From positions 1-57,171 of the forward strand of contig NZ_JAGGOZ010000084.1 in the NCBI RefSeq assembly GCF_018614075.1: a stretch of DNA of 57,171 nt, written 5' to 3'. The DNA is from Streptomyces sp. ISL-94 (GTDB lineage Bacteria > Actinomycetota > Actinomycetes > Streptomycetales > Streptomycetaceae). The first letter of the stretch is position 1; each line of letters opens with the position of its first letter. Made by a program: the position numbers and the translations under genes. Below the pieces are notes generated by a model. The model saw nothing but the letters and a program-made list of their open reading frames with translations, did not search any database and had not been told where the DNA came from. This document shows, in pieces, positions 43,806-52,347 of the stretch.

Positions 43806-43845
43806 GTCGGAGGTCGTATCGGAGTGGTCCGATACGGCCTCCGAC
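43806..43845 (+). terminator. Hairpin after tRNA-Pro-like repeat B
   Basis: GTCGGAGG-T-CGTATCGGA pairs with TCCGATACG-G-CCTCCGAC around GTGG, with a single T-G pair. It stands where repeat A has its terminator, with the same size and layout but different bases in both arms. TCATTTC follows, a weaker T-run. Confidence 0.82.
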
Positions 43846-44012
43846 TCATTTCTGGGGACCAATCGCCCGGCGATCGCGCCGCGCGCAGGCTCTTCCGGGG
43901 ATCGAGCTGTATCCGTAAGGCGGGGTGCCGCCCTTCGCGCCCGTTCCCCTACAGTGCGTGATGTCCGCATCCGGCCGCCCGTGACGACGCACAGCCGAAC
44001 AGGAGCAGACCC

Positions 44013-45335
44013 GTGGCCACCCACGCCCGCCCCGGCTACCTTTCGAACCCGTCCCCGGCCGGTCGCCGGGTCCCCGAGCTGGACCCCGCCCTCGTGAGGG
44101 AGTGGCAGGCCGGGGGAGGGGAGCCCATCGACCTCTTCACGCAGGCGCACGAACGGCTCGGCGGCGTCGCCGCCTTTCGGCTCGGTCCGCGCCCGACCGT
44201 TCTGGTCACCGCCCCCCAAGCCGTGCAGCACGTGCTCGCGCTCCATCCCGACCGGTACGTGAAGCGCTCGCACCGCGCCCGCCTGCTGATCGGCGACGGG
44301 GTCCTGGCCGCCACCGGAGAGGCGTGGCAGCGGCAACGGCGGCTGTTGCAGTCCCAGTTCACCGGCCGGGGCATGCGCCGCTACGAGCAGCGGATCGCCG
44401 AGGCCGCCCGGACCACCGCGATGCGCTGGGCCGGGTACGCCCGCACCGGGGAGGTGCTCGATGTCGGCGACGAGATGCGCCGTTTCGCGCTCGACACCAT
44501 CTGGCGTGCCCTGACCGGACACCCCCTCGACCCCCGCACGGAGCGCGAACTGGCCGCCGTGCCCGCCGTGGTGGCCGCGCTCCCCAGCCTGCCCGCGGAC
44601 AGCACGGCCGCCCAAGGGGCCGTCGCCGCCGAGCTGGCCCGTATCGACGCGGTGGCGGGCCTGGCCATCGCCGCCGCCCGCGACGGCGAGGCCGGACCCG
44701 ACGGCCCGGGCCTGCTGCACGTCCTGATCGAGGCGTCGCACACGCGCCCCGAGTACACCGAACGGCTGATCCGCGACGAGCTGGTCACCCTGCTCGTCGC
44801 CGGACACGAGACCACCGCCACCACCCTGACCTGGCTCTACCTCCTCCTGGACCGCAGCCCGGAGGCGCGGGAGCAGGCCCTCGCCGCGGGCCCCGAGGGC
44901 TCACCCGAGCGGCGGCAGGCCGTCCAGGCACTCGTCCACGAGACGCTGCGCTTCTACCCGTCGGCCTGGATGCTCCCGCGATCCGCCGCGCAGGACGACG
45001 TCCTCGCCGGATACGAGATCGAGGCCGGCACCGACGTACTGGTCTGCCCCTACCTCACGCACCGGGACCCCGGGCTCTGGGAGGACCCCGAACGGTTCGA
45101 TCCGGGGCGGTTCACCACCCCCGGCCGGCGCCCCGCCCACCCGGGCGGCTACCTTCCGTTCGGCATCGGGCCCCGGGCCTGCCTGGGCCTGCAGTTCGCC
45201 CTCCGGGAGTCGACCGTCCTCCTGGAGAACCTGCTGCCCGCCCACATCCCGCGCTTCCGCTCCACCCCGTCAAGGGCCGCCTACAGCATCACCGTTCGCC
45301 CCGACGGGCCGACGTCGGCGGTGCTGGCCGGTTAG
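44013..45335 (+). CDS. Cytochrome P450
   Basis: The 440-residue monooxygenase has the I-helix oxygen-activation motif AGHETTATT (263-271), the ExxR pair ETLR (Glu310, Arg313), and the haem loop PFGIGPRACLGLQFA with the thiolate Cys390. It lacks a membrane anchor and is a soluble bacterial-type P450, distantly CYP102/CYP110-like by the FG-I-GPR-x-CLG signature. The GTG at 44013 has AGGAG upstream. No ferredoxin or reductase gene is adjacent. The substrate is unknown. Confidence 0.93.
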   Translation: MATHARPGYLSNPSPAGRRVPELDPALVREWQAGGGEPIDLFTQAHERLGGVAAFRLGPRPTVLVTAPQAVQHVLALHPDRYVKRSHRARLLIGDGVLAATGEAWQRQRRLLQSQFTGRGMRRYEQRIAEAARTTAMRWAGYARTGEVLDVGDEMRRFALDTIWRALTGHPLDPRTERELAAVPAVVAALPSLPADSTAAQGAVAAELARIDAVAGLAIAAARDGEAGPDGPGLLHVLIEASHTRPEYTERLIRDELVTLLVAGHETTATTLTWLYLLLDRSPEAREQALAAGPEGSPERRQAVQALVHETLRFYPSAWMLPRSAAQDDVLAGYEIEAGTDVLVCPYLTHRDPGLWEDPERFDPGRFTTPGRRPAHPGGYLPFGIGPRACLGLQFALRESTVLLENLLPAHIPRFRSTPSRAAYSITVRPDGPTSAVLAG

Positions 45336-45397
45336 GCGTCCCGTCGAAAAACGCTTGGACTGCGCGGGCGCCGTCGCGGGACACTGCCAATCCTGTC

Positions 45398-45412
45398 TTG
45401 TAGGTCCCACAA
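45398..45412. promoter_or_regulatory. Palindrome upstream of the ABC transporter gene
   Basis: TTGTAGGTCCCACAA is an inverted repeat of the form TTGT-n-GG-n-CC-n-ACAA, centred 20 bases before the ATG at 45425, so a bound protein would cover the likely start of transcription. No regulator gene is adjacent, so the binding protein is unidentified. Confidence 0.5.
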
Positions 45413-45424
45413 AGCAGGGTTGGG

Positions 45425-47257
45425 ATGGAATTGCCTGAATCGCGCAAAAGTTCGCCCGGCAGGGGCTCGGTGCTCCTCGCCCTTCGTTACTACGGACGGG
45501 AGTTGGCCCGCCTCCGACGCCTGACGGTACCCGCGTTGCTGCTCCCGGCACTGGGCAACATCGGCATCGACTACATCGCTCCGCTGGTCATCGCGAAGCT
45601 CGTCGCCCGCATCGCGAAGGGCGGCACCATCGGCATCGGCCCGATGCTGCCCTACGTCGTCTGGTTCGCGGCGGTCCTGCTGCTCGCGGAGGCGCTCTGG
45701 CGCCTCGGACTGCACTGCCTCAACCGTCTCGACGCGCTCGGCATCGAGCAGCTGTACGTGACCGGAATGGACGAGCTGTTCGCCAAGGACGCCGCCTTCT
45801 TCCACGAGAACTTCGCCGGGTCGCTGACCAAGCGGGTCCTGAGCTTCGCCTCCCGCTTCGAGGAGTTCGTCGACACGCTGACGTTCAACCTCGTGGGCAG
45901 GTGCGTACCGCTGATCTTCGGATCGGTGGTGCTGTGGCACTACGAACCGCTGCTCGTCGTCGCGCTCCTGGTGCCGATCGCGCTGACGGCGCTGTGCGTG
46001 ATGCCCCTGATCCGCCGGCGCCAGGCGCTCGTCGACCAGCGGGAGGAGGCGATCGCCCGGGTGTCGGGCCACGTCTCCGACAGCCTGATGAACATGGACA
46101 CGGTCCGGGCGTTCGCCGCCGAGGACCGCGAGGCCGCCGAGCACCGGTCGCGGGTCGGGGAGTCGCGGCGGCTCACGCTCCGTTCGTGGGACTACGGCAA
46201 CCTGCGCATCGACACCATCGTCGCGCCCATGTCCGTACTGACCAACGCGCTGGGCCTGCTGCTCGCCATCGCGCTCGCCGGCGCGGGGCACGGCGTGGAG
46301 GCGGTCGTGGTCGCCTTCGCCTACTTCAGCAGCGCCACGCGGCTCATGTTCGAGTTCAACCAGATCTACCGCCGCCTGGAGAGCTCGATGACGGAGGCCG
46401 CGCAGTTCACCGAACTGCTGATGAAGCCGCCGACCGTGGTCGACCCGCCCTGCCCGGAGCCCTTGCGGTCCCAGGGCGCCGACGTGCGCTTCGAACGGGT
46501 GACCTTCGCCCACGCGGGCGCGAAGCCGCTCTTCGAGGGCCTCGACCTGGCCGTGCCCAGCGGGGCGAAGATCGGTCTCGTCGGCCGGTCCGGCGGCGGC
46601 AAGACCACGCTGACCCGGCTGCTGCTGCGGATGACGGACATCGACGCCGGCCGGATCCTCATCGGGGGGCAGGACATCAGCAGGCTGCGGCAGGCCGAAC
46701 TGCGCAGCATGATGGCCTACGTACCGCAGGACCCGGCGATGTTCCACCGCACGCTGCGGGACAACATCGCCTTCGCCCGGCCGGACGCCACCGACGCCGA
46801 GATCCGCCGCGCGGCCGAGGCGGCGCACGTCACGGAGTTCGCCGACGCGCTCCCCGACGGCTTCGACACCATGGTGGGCGAGCGCGGGGTGAAGCTGTCC
46901 GGCGGCCAGCGCCAGCGGGTCGCCCTCGCCCGGGCGATCCTGCGCGATGCGCCGATCCTGCTGCTCGACGAGGCGACCAGCGCCCTGGACTCCGAGAGCG
47001 AGGTCCTCGTACAGGACGCGCTGTGGCGGCTCATGGACGGGCGGACGGCGCTCGTGGTGGCACACCGGCTGAGCACGGTCGCCACCATGGACCGGCTCGT
47101 CGTCCTCGACCGCGGCCGGATCGTCGAGCAGGGCACGCACCAGGAGCTGCTGGCCGCGGACGGCGCCTAAGCGAAGCTGTGGCAGCACCAGTCGGGCGGC
47201 TTCCTGGAGGAGGACACCCCCGCGCGGACCGACCTGCGACTGGGCGCGCGCGAGTAG
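45425..47257 (+). pseudogene. ABC exporter half-transporter with a premature TAA near its end
   Basis: The frame encodes an exporter with an N-terminal six-helix permease domain (residues about 30-320) and a C-terminal ATPase domain: Walker A LVGRSGGGKTTLTRLLL, signature KLSGGQRQRVALARAIL, Walker B DAPILLLDEATSAL and the H-loop VAHRLST. A TAA at 47168-47170 ends translation after ELLAADGA. Reading on in frame gives AKLWQHQSGGFLEEDTPART and a second stop at 47257. Homologues usually have GxYAxLWxxQSGGF here, so a Tyr codon TAC seems to have become TAA. The 582-residue product keeps all ATPase motifs and may still work. Such half-transporters export drugs or lipids as dimers. Confidence 0.85.
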
Positions 47258-47272
47258 CGGTGCGGGCGGCGG

Positions 47273-48319
47273 TCATCCGCCGTCGGCCGGGCGGCCGGCG
47301 CGGAGCTCCAGGGGACCCGCGCCGGTGGCCCGGGCGGTGAGGCAGGCCTCGATCCGGCGGCGCAGGGCGGGTTTGACCAGGGCGGGGAGTTCCGCGTGCG
47401 GGACGGCACGCCACTGCAGGAGCTCGTCGGGGGCGAGTCGGATGCGGGCAAGGGCCGGGGCGTCCAGGACGCCGCCGTCGTAGAGGAAGCGGACGCGGGC
47501 CAGCCGGCCCCGTTTATGGGACCAGTCGACGGCGAGCAGCCGCCCCGGGGGGAGGTCGAGGCCGATCTCCTCACGGACCTCCCGCCGGGCGGCGGCGCGC
47601 GGGGTCTCCCCGAGGTCGCTGTCGATGCCGCCGCCGGGCAGGTGCCACCGACGGGCGTCCCCGTAGGCCGGCTGCACGAGCACGATCCGGCCCTCGGTGT
47701 CGGTGAACAGCACGCTCGCCGAGGTCAGCGACTTGGGGCGGTGGGCCAAGTGGTCGGCGGCGCCGAGGTTGCCGGCGTGTTCGAGGGCGATGCGGGCGGC
47801 GGGCTCCAGGCCGGCCGGGGAGCCGGGCTGGGGCACGCCGTCGACGAGGTGGGCGAAGGAGCCGGTGCGCAGGGCGGCCAGGCCGGCGCGCAGCCGGGGG
47901 GCGATGCGTTCGGGGAGGGCCGCGCAGGCCTCGTCCGGCTCCAGCCAGCGCGCCTCGGTGATCTCGCCGTCCGGGAAGGAGATCGCGGCGGCCTCCTCGG
48001 GCGCCAGCGGGCCGACGAGGTGGACGTGCACGACGAGCGAGCGCCCGAGGACGCCGGGCCGCCGGGAGTCCACCGCGAGCAGCCGGCCGACGGGCCGGCC
48101 GAGGTCGAGCTCCTCCTTCAGCTCGCGGGCCAGCCCCTCCTCCGGGGTCTCCGTGTCCTCGACCGTGCCGCCCGGAAGCTCCAGATCCGCCTTGTACGAG
48201 GTGGTCAGTACGAGGACCCGCCCGCGCGTGTCCAGGACGATCCCGGTGGCGGCCACGAGCGGGGCGGGCTGGGCGGCGTAGTACTCGCGCACCGCGTCGG
48301 GGGAGGGACGGTCGGGCAC
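47273..48319 (-). CDS. Tandem NUDIX hydrolase
   Basis: The 348-residue protein has two NUDIX domains. The first box reads LPGGTVEDTETPEEGLAREL then KEELDL; the second reads LPGGGIDSDLGETPRAAARR then EVREEIGLDL and keeps every catalytic Glu. Two-domain NUDIX proteins hydrolyse nucleoside-diphosphate-linked substrates; which domain is active and on what is unknown. It is upstream of nothing on its strand except the convergent ABC gene, 15 bases from the ABC second stop. Confidence 0.88.
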   Translation of the reverse strand: MPDRPSPDAVREYYAAQPAPLVAATGIVLDTRGRVLVLTTSYKADLELPGGTVEDTETPEEGLARELKEELDLGRPVGRLLAVDSRRPGVLGRSLVVHVHLVGPLAPEEAAAISFPDGEITEARWLEPDEACAALPERIAPRLRAGLAALRTGSFAHLVDGVPQPGSPAGLEPAARIALEHAGNLGAADHLAHRPKSLTSASVLFTDTEGRIVLVQPAYGDARRWHLPGGGIDSDLGETPRAAARREVREEIGLDLPPGRLLAVDWSHKRGRLARVRFLYDGGVLDAPALARIRLAPDELLQWRAVPHAELPALVKPALRRRIEACLTARATGAGPLELRAGRPADGG

Positions 48320-48340
48320 GGCGGCTCCTGTGGGGTGGCG

Positions 48341-48964
48341 TCAGGCACGGGCCAGCAGCATGCCGCCCATCGTGACCATCGTCGCCGCGACCAGGCCGTC
48401 CAGCACCCGCCATGCGGAGGGGCGGGCGAGGAGGCCGCTGAGCAGCCGGGCCCCGTAGCCGAGGGTGCCGAACCACGTCAGGCTGGCCAGGCCGGCGCCG
48501 ATGCCGAAGGCCCAGCGCAGGTCCCCGCGGTCGGCGGCGAGCGAGCCGAGGAGCAGGACGGTGTCCAGGTATACGTGCGGGTTGAGCCAGGTCATCGCCA
48601 GACAGGTCAGCACGGCCCGGCGGCCGGACCCGGCGGCCGCTCCCTCCAAGGTGAGGGCGGCCTCCGGGTCGGGCCGCAGCACCCGGCGGGCCGCGAGGAC
48701 TCCGTAGCAGATCAGGAATCCGCCCCCGGCCAGTCCGACCACGGTCAGGGCGGCCGGCCAGGCGGTGACGAAGGCGCCGACCCCGGCCACGCCGAGGGCG
48801 ATCAGCAGCGCGTCGGAGACGGCGCAGATGGCGACCACGGCCAGGACCGCGTGGCGGCGGGCTCCCTGGCGCAGGACGAAGGCGTTCTGCGCGCCGATGG
48901 CGACGATGAGGGAGAGTCCGGTGCCGAATCCGGCGAGGGCCGCCGTGATGATGCCGTGTGTCAT
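48341..48964 (-). CDS. LysE/ArgO-family amino-acid exporter
   Basis: The 207-residue protein has about six membrane segments and the family motifs GLSLIVAIGAQNAFVLRQG near the N-terminus and MTWLNPHVYLDTVLLLG in the middle. LysE/ArgO exports lysine or arginine. The gene is divergent from a LysG/ArgP-type LysR activator, the standard pairing for this exporter, with a short shared control region. The NUDIX gene follows 21 bases downstream on the same strand. Confidence 0.92.
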   Translation of the reverse strand: MTHGIITAALAGFGTGLSLIVAIGAQNAFVLRQGARRHAVLAVVAICAVSDALLIALGVAGVGAFVTAWPAALTVVGLAGGGFLICYGVLAARRVLRPDPEAALTLEGAAAGSGRRAVLTCLAMTWLNPHVYLDTVLLLGSLAADRGDLRWAFGIGAGLASLTWFGTLGYGARLLSGLLARPSAWRVLDGLVAATMVTMGGMLLARA

Positions 48965-49033
48965 GCCTCTGACCGTAGGCAGCGGTGTCTTTTCAGTACA
49001 GCTAAAGATTTTTACGTACCATTAGCGCTTGTG
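48965..49033. promoter_or_regulatory. Shared control region of exporter and LysR activator
   Basis: The 69-base gap is AT-rich compared with its flanks (CAGCTAAAGATTTTTACGTA). It contains GTAC half-sites about 20 bases apart around AAA/TTT, a suitable LysR-type T-N11-A binding region. Both promoters must lie here, so activator binding can control both genes. Confidence 0.55.
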
Positions 49034-49954
49034 ATGGACGAGCTTCCCCTGGACCAGGTCCGGACGCTGCTGGCCGTGCTGGACGAGGGCACCTTCGACG
49101 CGGCGGCGGCCGCCCTGCACGTGACGCCCTCCGCCGTCAGCCAGCGGGTCAAGGCCCTCGAACAGCGGACCGGGCGGGTGCTGCTGATGCGGACGAAGCC
49201 GGTGCGGGCCACGGAATCGGGGGAGGTCGTGGTCCGGTTCGCCCGGCAGCTGGCCCGGCTGGAGCGCGACGCGCGGGCCGAGTTGGGGATGGCCGCCGAA
49301 GGGGCGGGGCCGGTGCGGCTGCCGATCGCGGTGAACGCGGACTCCCTCGCCACCTGGTTCCTGCCGGCGCTCGCGCGGGTGCCGCAGGATCCGCCGGTCT
49401 GCCTGGAGCTGCACCGCGAGGACGAGTCGCACACGACCGCGCTGCTGCGGGAGGGGCAGGTGATGGCGGCGGTGACCTCTTCGCCCGATCCGGTGGCGGG
49501 GTGCGGCGTGCGGATGCTGGGGCTGGCGCGGTACCTGCCGGTGGCGAGCCCGGGCTTCGCGGCCCGCCACCTGAGGGGTGCGCCGGAGCGGGACCTGACG
49601 CGGGCCCCCACGATCGTCTTCGACCGGAAGGACGAGCTCCAGGACGCCTTCGTACGGTCGTTGACGGGGGACCCGGCGGGTGGTGCGGGGCCGGTGCGGC
49701 ACCACGTACCGACCTCGGAGGGATTCCGCGATGCGGTGGTCGCGGGGCTGGGGTGGGGGCTGGTGCCCGAGCAGCAGGCCGGCCCGCTGCTGCGGACGGG
49801 GGACCTGGTGCTGGTGGTCCCGCGGCGGCCGTTGGACGTGCCCCTGTACTGGCAGCAGTGGAAGCTGGACTCGCCGGTGCTGTCGATGGTCGCCGAGGTG
49901 ATCGCGGCGGCGGCCGGGGAGGCCCTGCGCCGTCCCGCGCGCGGCGGGGCTTAA
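49034..49954 (+). CDS. LysR-family activator, LysG/ArgP type
   Basis: The 306-residue protein has the LysR HTH (VRTLLAVLDEGTFDAAAAAL; VTPSAVSQRVKALEQRTGRV) and an effector domain containing ADSLATWFLPAL and FDRKDELQ, found in the LysG/ArgP group that senses lysine or arginine. It would turn on the divergent exporter when cytosolic basic amino acids rise. The start is the ATG at 49034 or the adjoining GTG at 49031. Confidence 0.9.
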   Translation: MDELPLDQVRTLLAVLDEGTFDAAAAALHVTPSAVSQRVKALEQRTGRVLLMRTKPVRATESGEVVVRFARQLARLERDARAELGMAAEGAGPVRLPIAVNADSLATWFLPALARVPQDPPVCLELHREDESHTTALLREGQVMAAVTSSPDPVAGCGVRMLGLARYLPVASPGFAARHLRGAPERDLTRAPTIVFDRKDELQDAFVRSLTGDPAGGAGPVRHHVPTSEGFRDAVVAGLGWGLVPEQQAGPLLRTGDLVLVVPRRPLDVPLYWQQWKLDSPVLSMVAEVIAAAAGEALRRPARGGA

Positions 49955-49964
49955 GCTGCCGACC

Positions 49965-50357
49965 ATGGAGTCCTATACGATCGGCCAGGCGGCGCGGCTG
50001 CTCGGCGTCAGCGTCGACACGGCGCGCCGCTGGGCGGACGCCGAGCGGTTCCCGACCCGCCGCGAGGGCGCACGCCGCATGGTGGACGGGCCGGACCTGG
50101 CCGCGTTCTGCGTGGAAGCGGCGCGGGAGAGCGGCGACGGCGAGGAGGCCCCCTACACCTCGGCGCGCAACGCCTTTCCCGGAATCGTCACCGGGGTGAA
50201 GCTCGGCACGGTCGCCGCGCAGGTGGAGATCCAGGCCGGGCCGCACCGCATCGTGTCGCTGCTGACGCGGGAGGCCGTGGAGGAACTCGGCCTGGAGGTG
50301 GGCGCCCGGGCCACCGCGCGCGTGAAGTCGACCAGCGTGTTCGTCGACCGGGCCTGA
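49965..50357 (+). CDS. HTH-Mop (TOBE) molybdate-binding-type protein
   Basis: The 130-residue protein joins an excisionase/MerR-like HTH (SYTIGQAARLLGVSVDTARR; WADAERFPTRREGARRMVDG) to a C-terminal Mop/TOBE domain (ARNAFPGIVTGVKLGTVAAQ; VSLLTREAVEELGLEVGARA). Mop domains bind molybdate; the HTH suggests a small ModE-like regulator or sensor. It starts 11 bases after the LysR stop on the same strand, with a weak ribosome site. It gives the window a possible link to molybdenum supply for its two molybdoenzymes, though it is 24 kb away. Confidence 0.85.
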   Translation: MESYTIGQAARLLGVSVDTARRWADAERFPTRREGARRMVDGPDLAAFCVEAARESGDGEEAPYTSARNAFPGIVTGVKLGTVAAQVEIQAGPHRIVSLLTREAVEELGLEVGARATARVKSTSVFVDRA

Positions 50358-50521
50358 GCGGACCTGACCCGACCTCGGCGGAACCCGCCCGACCTCGCCG
50401 GTCTTCGGCGGGCTCGGCGCGCTCGGCAGGCTCGGCAGGCTTGGCGTGGGCGGACCCCGGCGGGGGCCGTCCGGCGGCGGTGGCAGACTGGCCGCCGATC
50501 AGCCCGAAGAGGAGTACGCCG

Positions 50522-51610
50522 TTGTCCATGTTCAGCACCCTGCGCCGGGCCGTGCGCCGCGGCTACCGGCGGGCCGTCGACCTCAGCCACCCGGCCCGCT
50601 CCCCGCTCGGCAGCGCCGTGGTCAACTGCGTGGTCTACCGGGACGGCGTCCGGCAGGACGGCTGCGCGGAGGCCGAGGAGGCGCTGCGCCGGGTCCGCAA
50701 GACGGGCGAGGGCTTCGTGTGGATCGGCCTTCACGAACCGGACCAGGCGGAACTGGCCGGGCTCGCCGCGCTGTTCGGCCTGCACCCGCTGGCCGTCGAG
50801 GACGCCGTGAACGCGCACCAGCGCCCCAAGGTGGAGCGGTACGACGACACGCTGTTCTCCGTCTTCAAGACCGTGCGCTACGTCGAGCACGAGGAACTGA
50901 CCGCGACCAGCGAGGTGGTGGAGACCGGCGAGCTGATGGCCTTCACCGGCGAGGACTTCGTCATCACCATCCGGCACGGCGGACGCGGCACCCTCGGCCC
51001 TGTCCGCGAGGCGCTGGAGGCCGATCCGGAGCAGCTGGCCAAGGGGCCGGCGGTCGTGCTGCACGCCATTGCCGACCACGTGGTCGACGACTACACGGCC
51101 GTGACGGACGCGGTGCAGAACGACATAGACGCCGTCGAGACGGCGGTGTTCAGCGAGTACGGCGGCCGCGGCGACGCCGGGCGGATCTACCAGCTCAAGC
51201 GCGAACTCCTGGAACTGCGGCGGGCGGTGGCGCCGCTGGGCCGCCCGCTCCAGCAGCTGGCCACGCAGCCGATACCGGTCATCCCGCCGGAGATCCGCGC
51301 GTACTTCCGTGACGTGGCGGACCATCTGACCCGCGCCACCGACCAGATCGGCGCCTACGACAACCTGCTCGACTCCATCCTCCAGGCCCACCTCGCGCAG
51401 GTGACCGTCGCCCAGAACGAGGACATGCGCAAGATCACGGCGTGGGCGGCGATCGTCGCCGTCCCGACCATGGTCTGCGGGGTCTACGGCATGAACTTCG
51501 ACCACATGCCCGAACTGCACTGGACGTACGGGTACCCGATCGTCCTCGGGGTCATGGCGGTCGCCTGCTTCGTCATCCACCGCGGCTTCCGGCGCAACGG
51601 CTGGCTCTGA
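50522..51610 (+). CDS. CorA-family magnesium/cobalt transporter
   Basis: The protein is about 362 residues with a large cytosolic domain, two C-terminal membrane helices and the pore signature YGMNFDHMPEL (GMN). CorA channels admit Mg2+ or Co2+ down the potential. I prefer the TTG at 50522 because AGGAG lies seven bases upstream; the ATG at 50528 would be 13 bases away. It stands alone. Confidence 0.92.
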   Translation: MSMFSTLRRAVRRGYRRAVDLSHPARSPLGSAVVNCVVYRDGVRQDGCAEAEEALRRVRKTGEGFVWIGLHEPDQAELAGLAALFGLHPLAVEDAVNAHQRPKVERYDDTLFSVFKTVRYVEHEELTATSEVVETGELMAFTGEDFVITIRHGGRGTLGPVREALEADPEQLAKGPAVVLHAIADHVVDDYTAVTDAVQNDIDAVETAVFSEYGGRGDAGRIYQLKRELLELRRAVAPLGRPLQQLATQPIPVIPPEIRAYFRDVADHLTRATDQIGAYDNLLDSILQAHLAQVTVAQNEDMRKITAWAAIVAVPTMVCGVYGMNFDHMPELHWTYGYPIVLGVMAVACFVIHRGFRRNGWL

Positions 51611-51697
51611 CCGGAGAAAACCCCGGTGAGGAGGGGTACGCTGGCCGAGTAGGGTCCGCCTGTCACAGATGGTCGACAGGGGGGACGGCATACACCC

Positions 51698-52276
51698 ATG
51701 GAACGGGAACTGCTGGGCGAGCGGGTACGGCTGGAGCCGCTGGCACACCGGCACCACGACGGCCTGTGCGAGGCGGTGCGGGACGGGAGCCTGTGGGACC
51801 TCCCGGTGACGATCGTCCCTCACCCGGACGACATGCGGGCCTTCATCGAGGACGCGCTGGCGGCGCGCGAGGCGGGCACGCAGATCACGTACGCGACGGT
51901 GGACCGCGCGACCGGCAGGATCGCGGGCTCCACACGGCTCATGGTGATCAACACCCAATTCCGGCGGCTGGAGATCGGTTTCACCTTCCTGGGTGCGTCC
52001 TGGCAGGGGACCGGGCTCAACACCGAGGCCAAACTGCTCATGCTCACCCACGCCTTCGAGGTGATGGGCATGAACCGGGTCGAGCTCCTCACCGATGTGC
52101 GCAACAGCAGGTCGCGGGCGGCGATCGCAGGGCTCGGCGCCACGCACGAGGGAGTGCTGCGCCACCACATGGTGATGCGCGACGGCTGGATCCGGGACAC
52201 CGCCGTGTACAGCATCATCCGCCCCGAGTGGCCGGACGCCAAGCGGGCCCTTCACGCACGCGTGCACGGGTCTTGA
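51698..52276 (+). CDS. GNAT N-acetyltransferase (RimJ/RimL-like)
   Basis: The 192-residue enzyme has the GNAT core: GRIAGSTRLMVINTQFRRLE, then EIGFTFLGASWQGTGLNTEA (acetyl-CoA loop Q-x-T-G-L-N) and VELLTDVRNSRSRAAIAGLG. The WxGTGxN loop and the NxxSRAAI block are typical of RimJ/RimL-type acetyltransferases acting on protein N-termini or small amines. The substrate is unknown. Confidence 0.9.
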   Translation: MERELLGERVRLEPLAHRHHDGLCEAVRDGSLWDLPVTIVPHPDDMRAFIEDALAAREAGTQITYATVDRATGRIAGSTRLMVINTQFRRLEIGFTFLGASWQGTGLNTEAKLLMLTHAFEVMGMNRVELLTDVRNSRSRAAIAGLGATHEGVLRHHMVMRDGWIRDTAVYSIIRPEWPDAKRALHARVHGS

Positions 52277-52294
52277 GGGCCCGCACACTCTGGT

Positions 52295-52307
52295 AGTAAA
52301 GTTTCCT
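52295..52307. promoter_or_regulatory. CsnR-box-like operator before the chitosanase gene
   Basis: AGTAAAGTTTCCT is an imperfect palindrome (AG-n-AAA-n-TTT-n-CT) about 40 bases upstream of the chitosanase start. It resembles the operator bound by the ROK-family repressor CsnR in front of Streptomyces chitosanase genes, as far as I recall it. No ROK gene is in the window. Confidence 0.6.
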
Positions 52308-52347
52308 AACGAAACCGGGAACGCCTCAACTACCCCACGGAGGCCTT

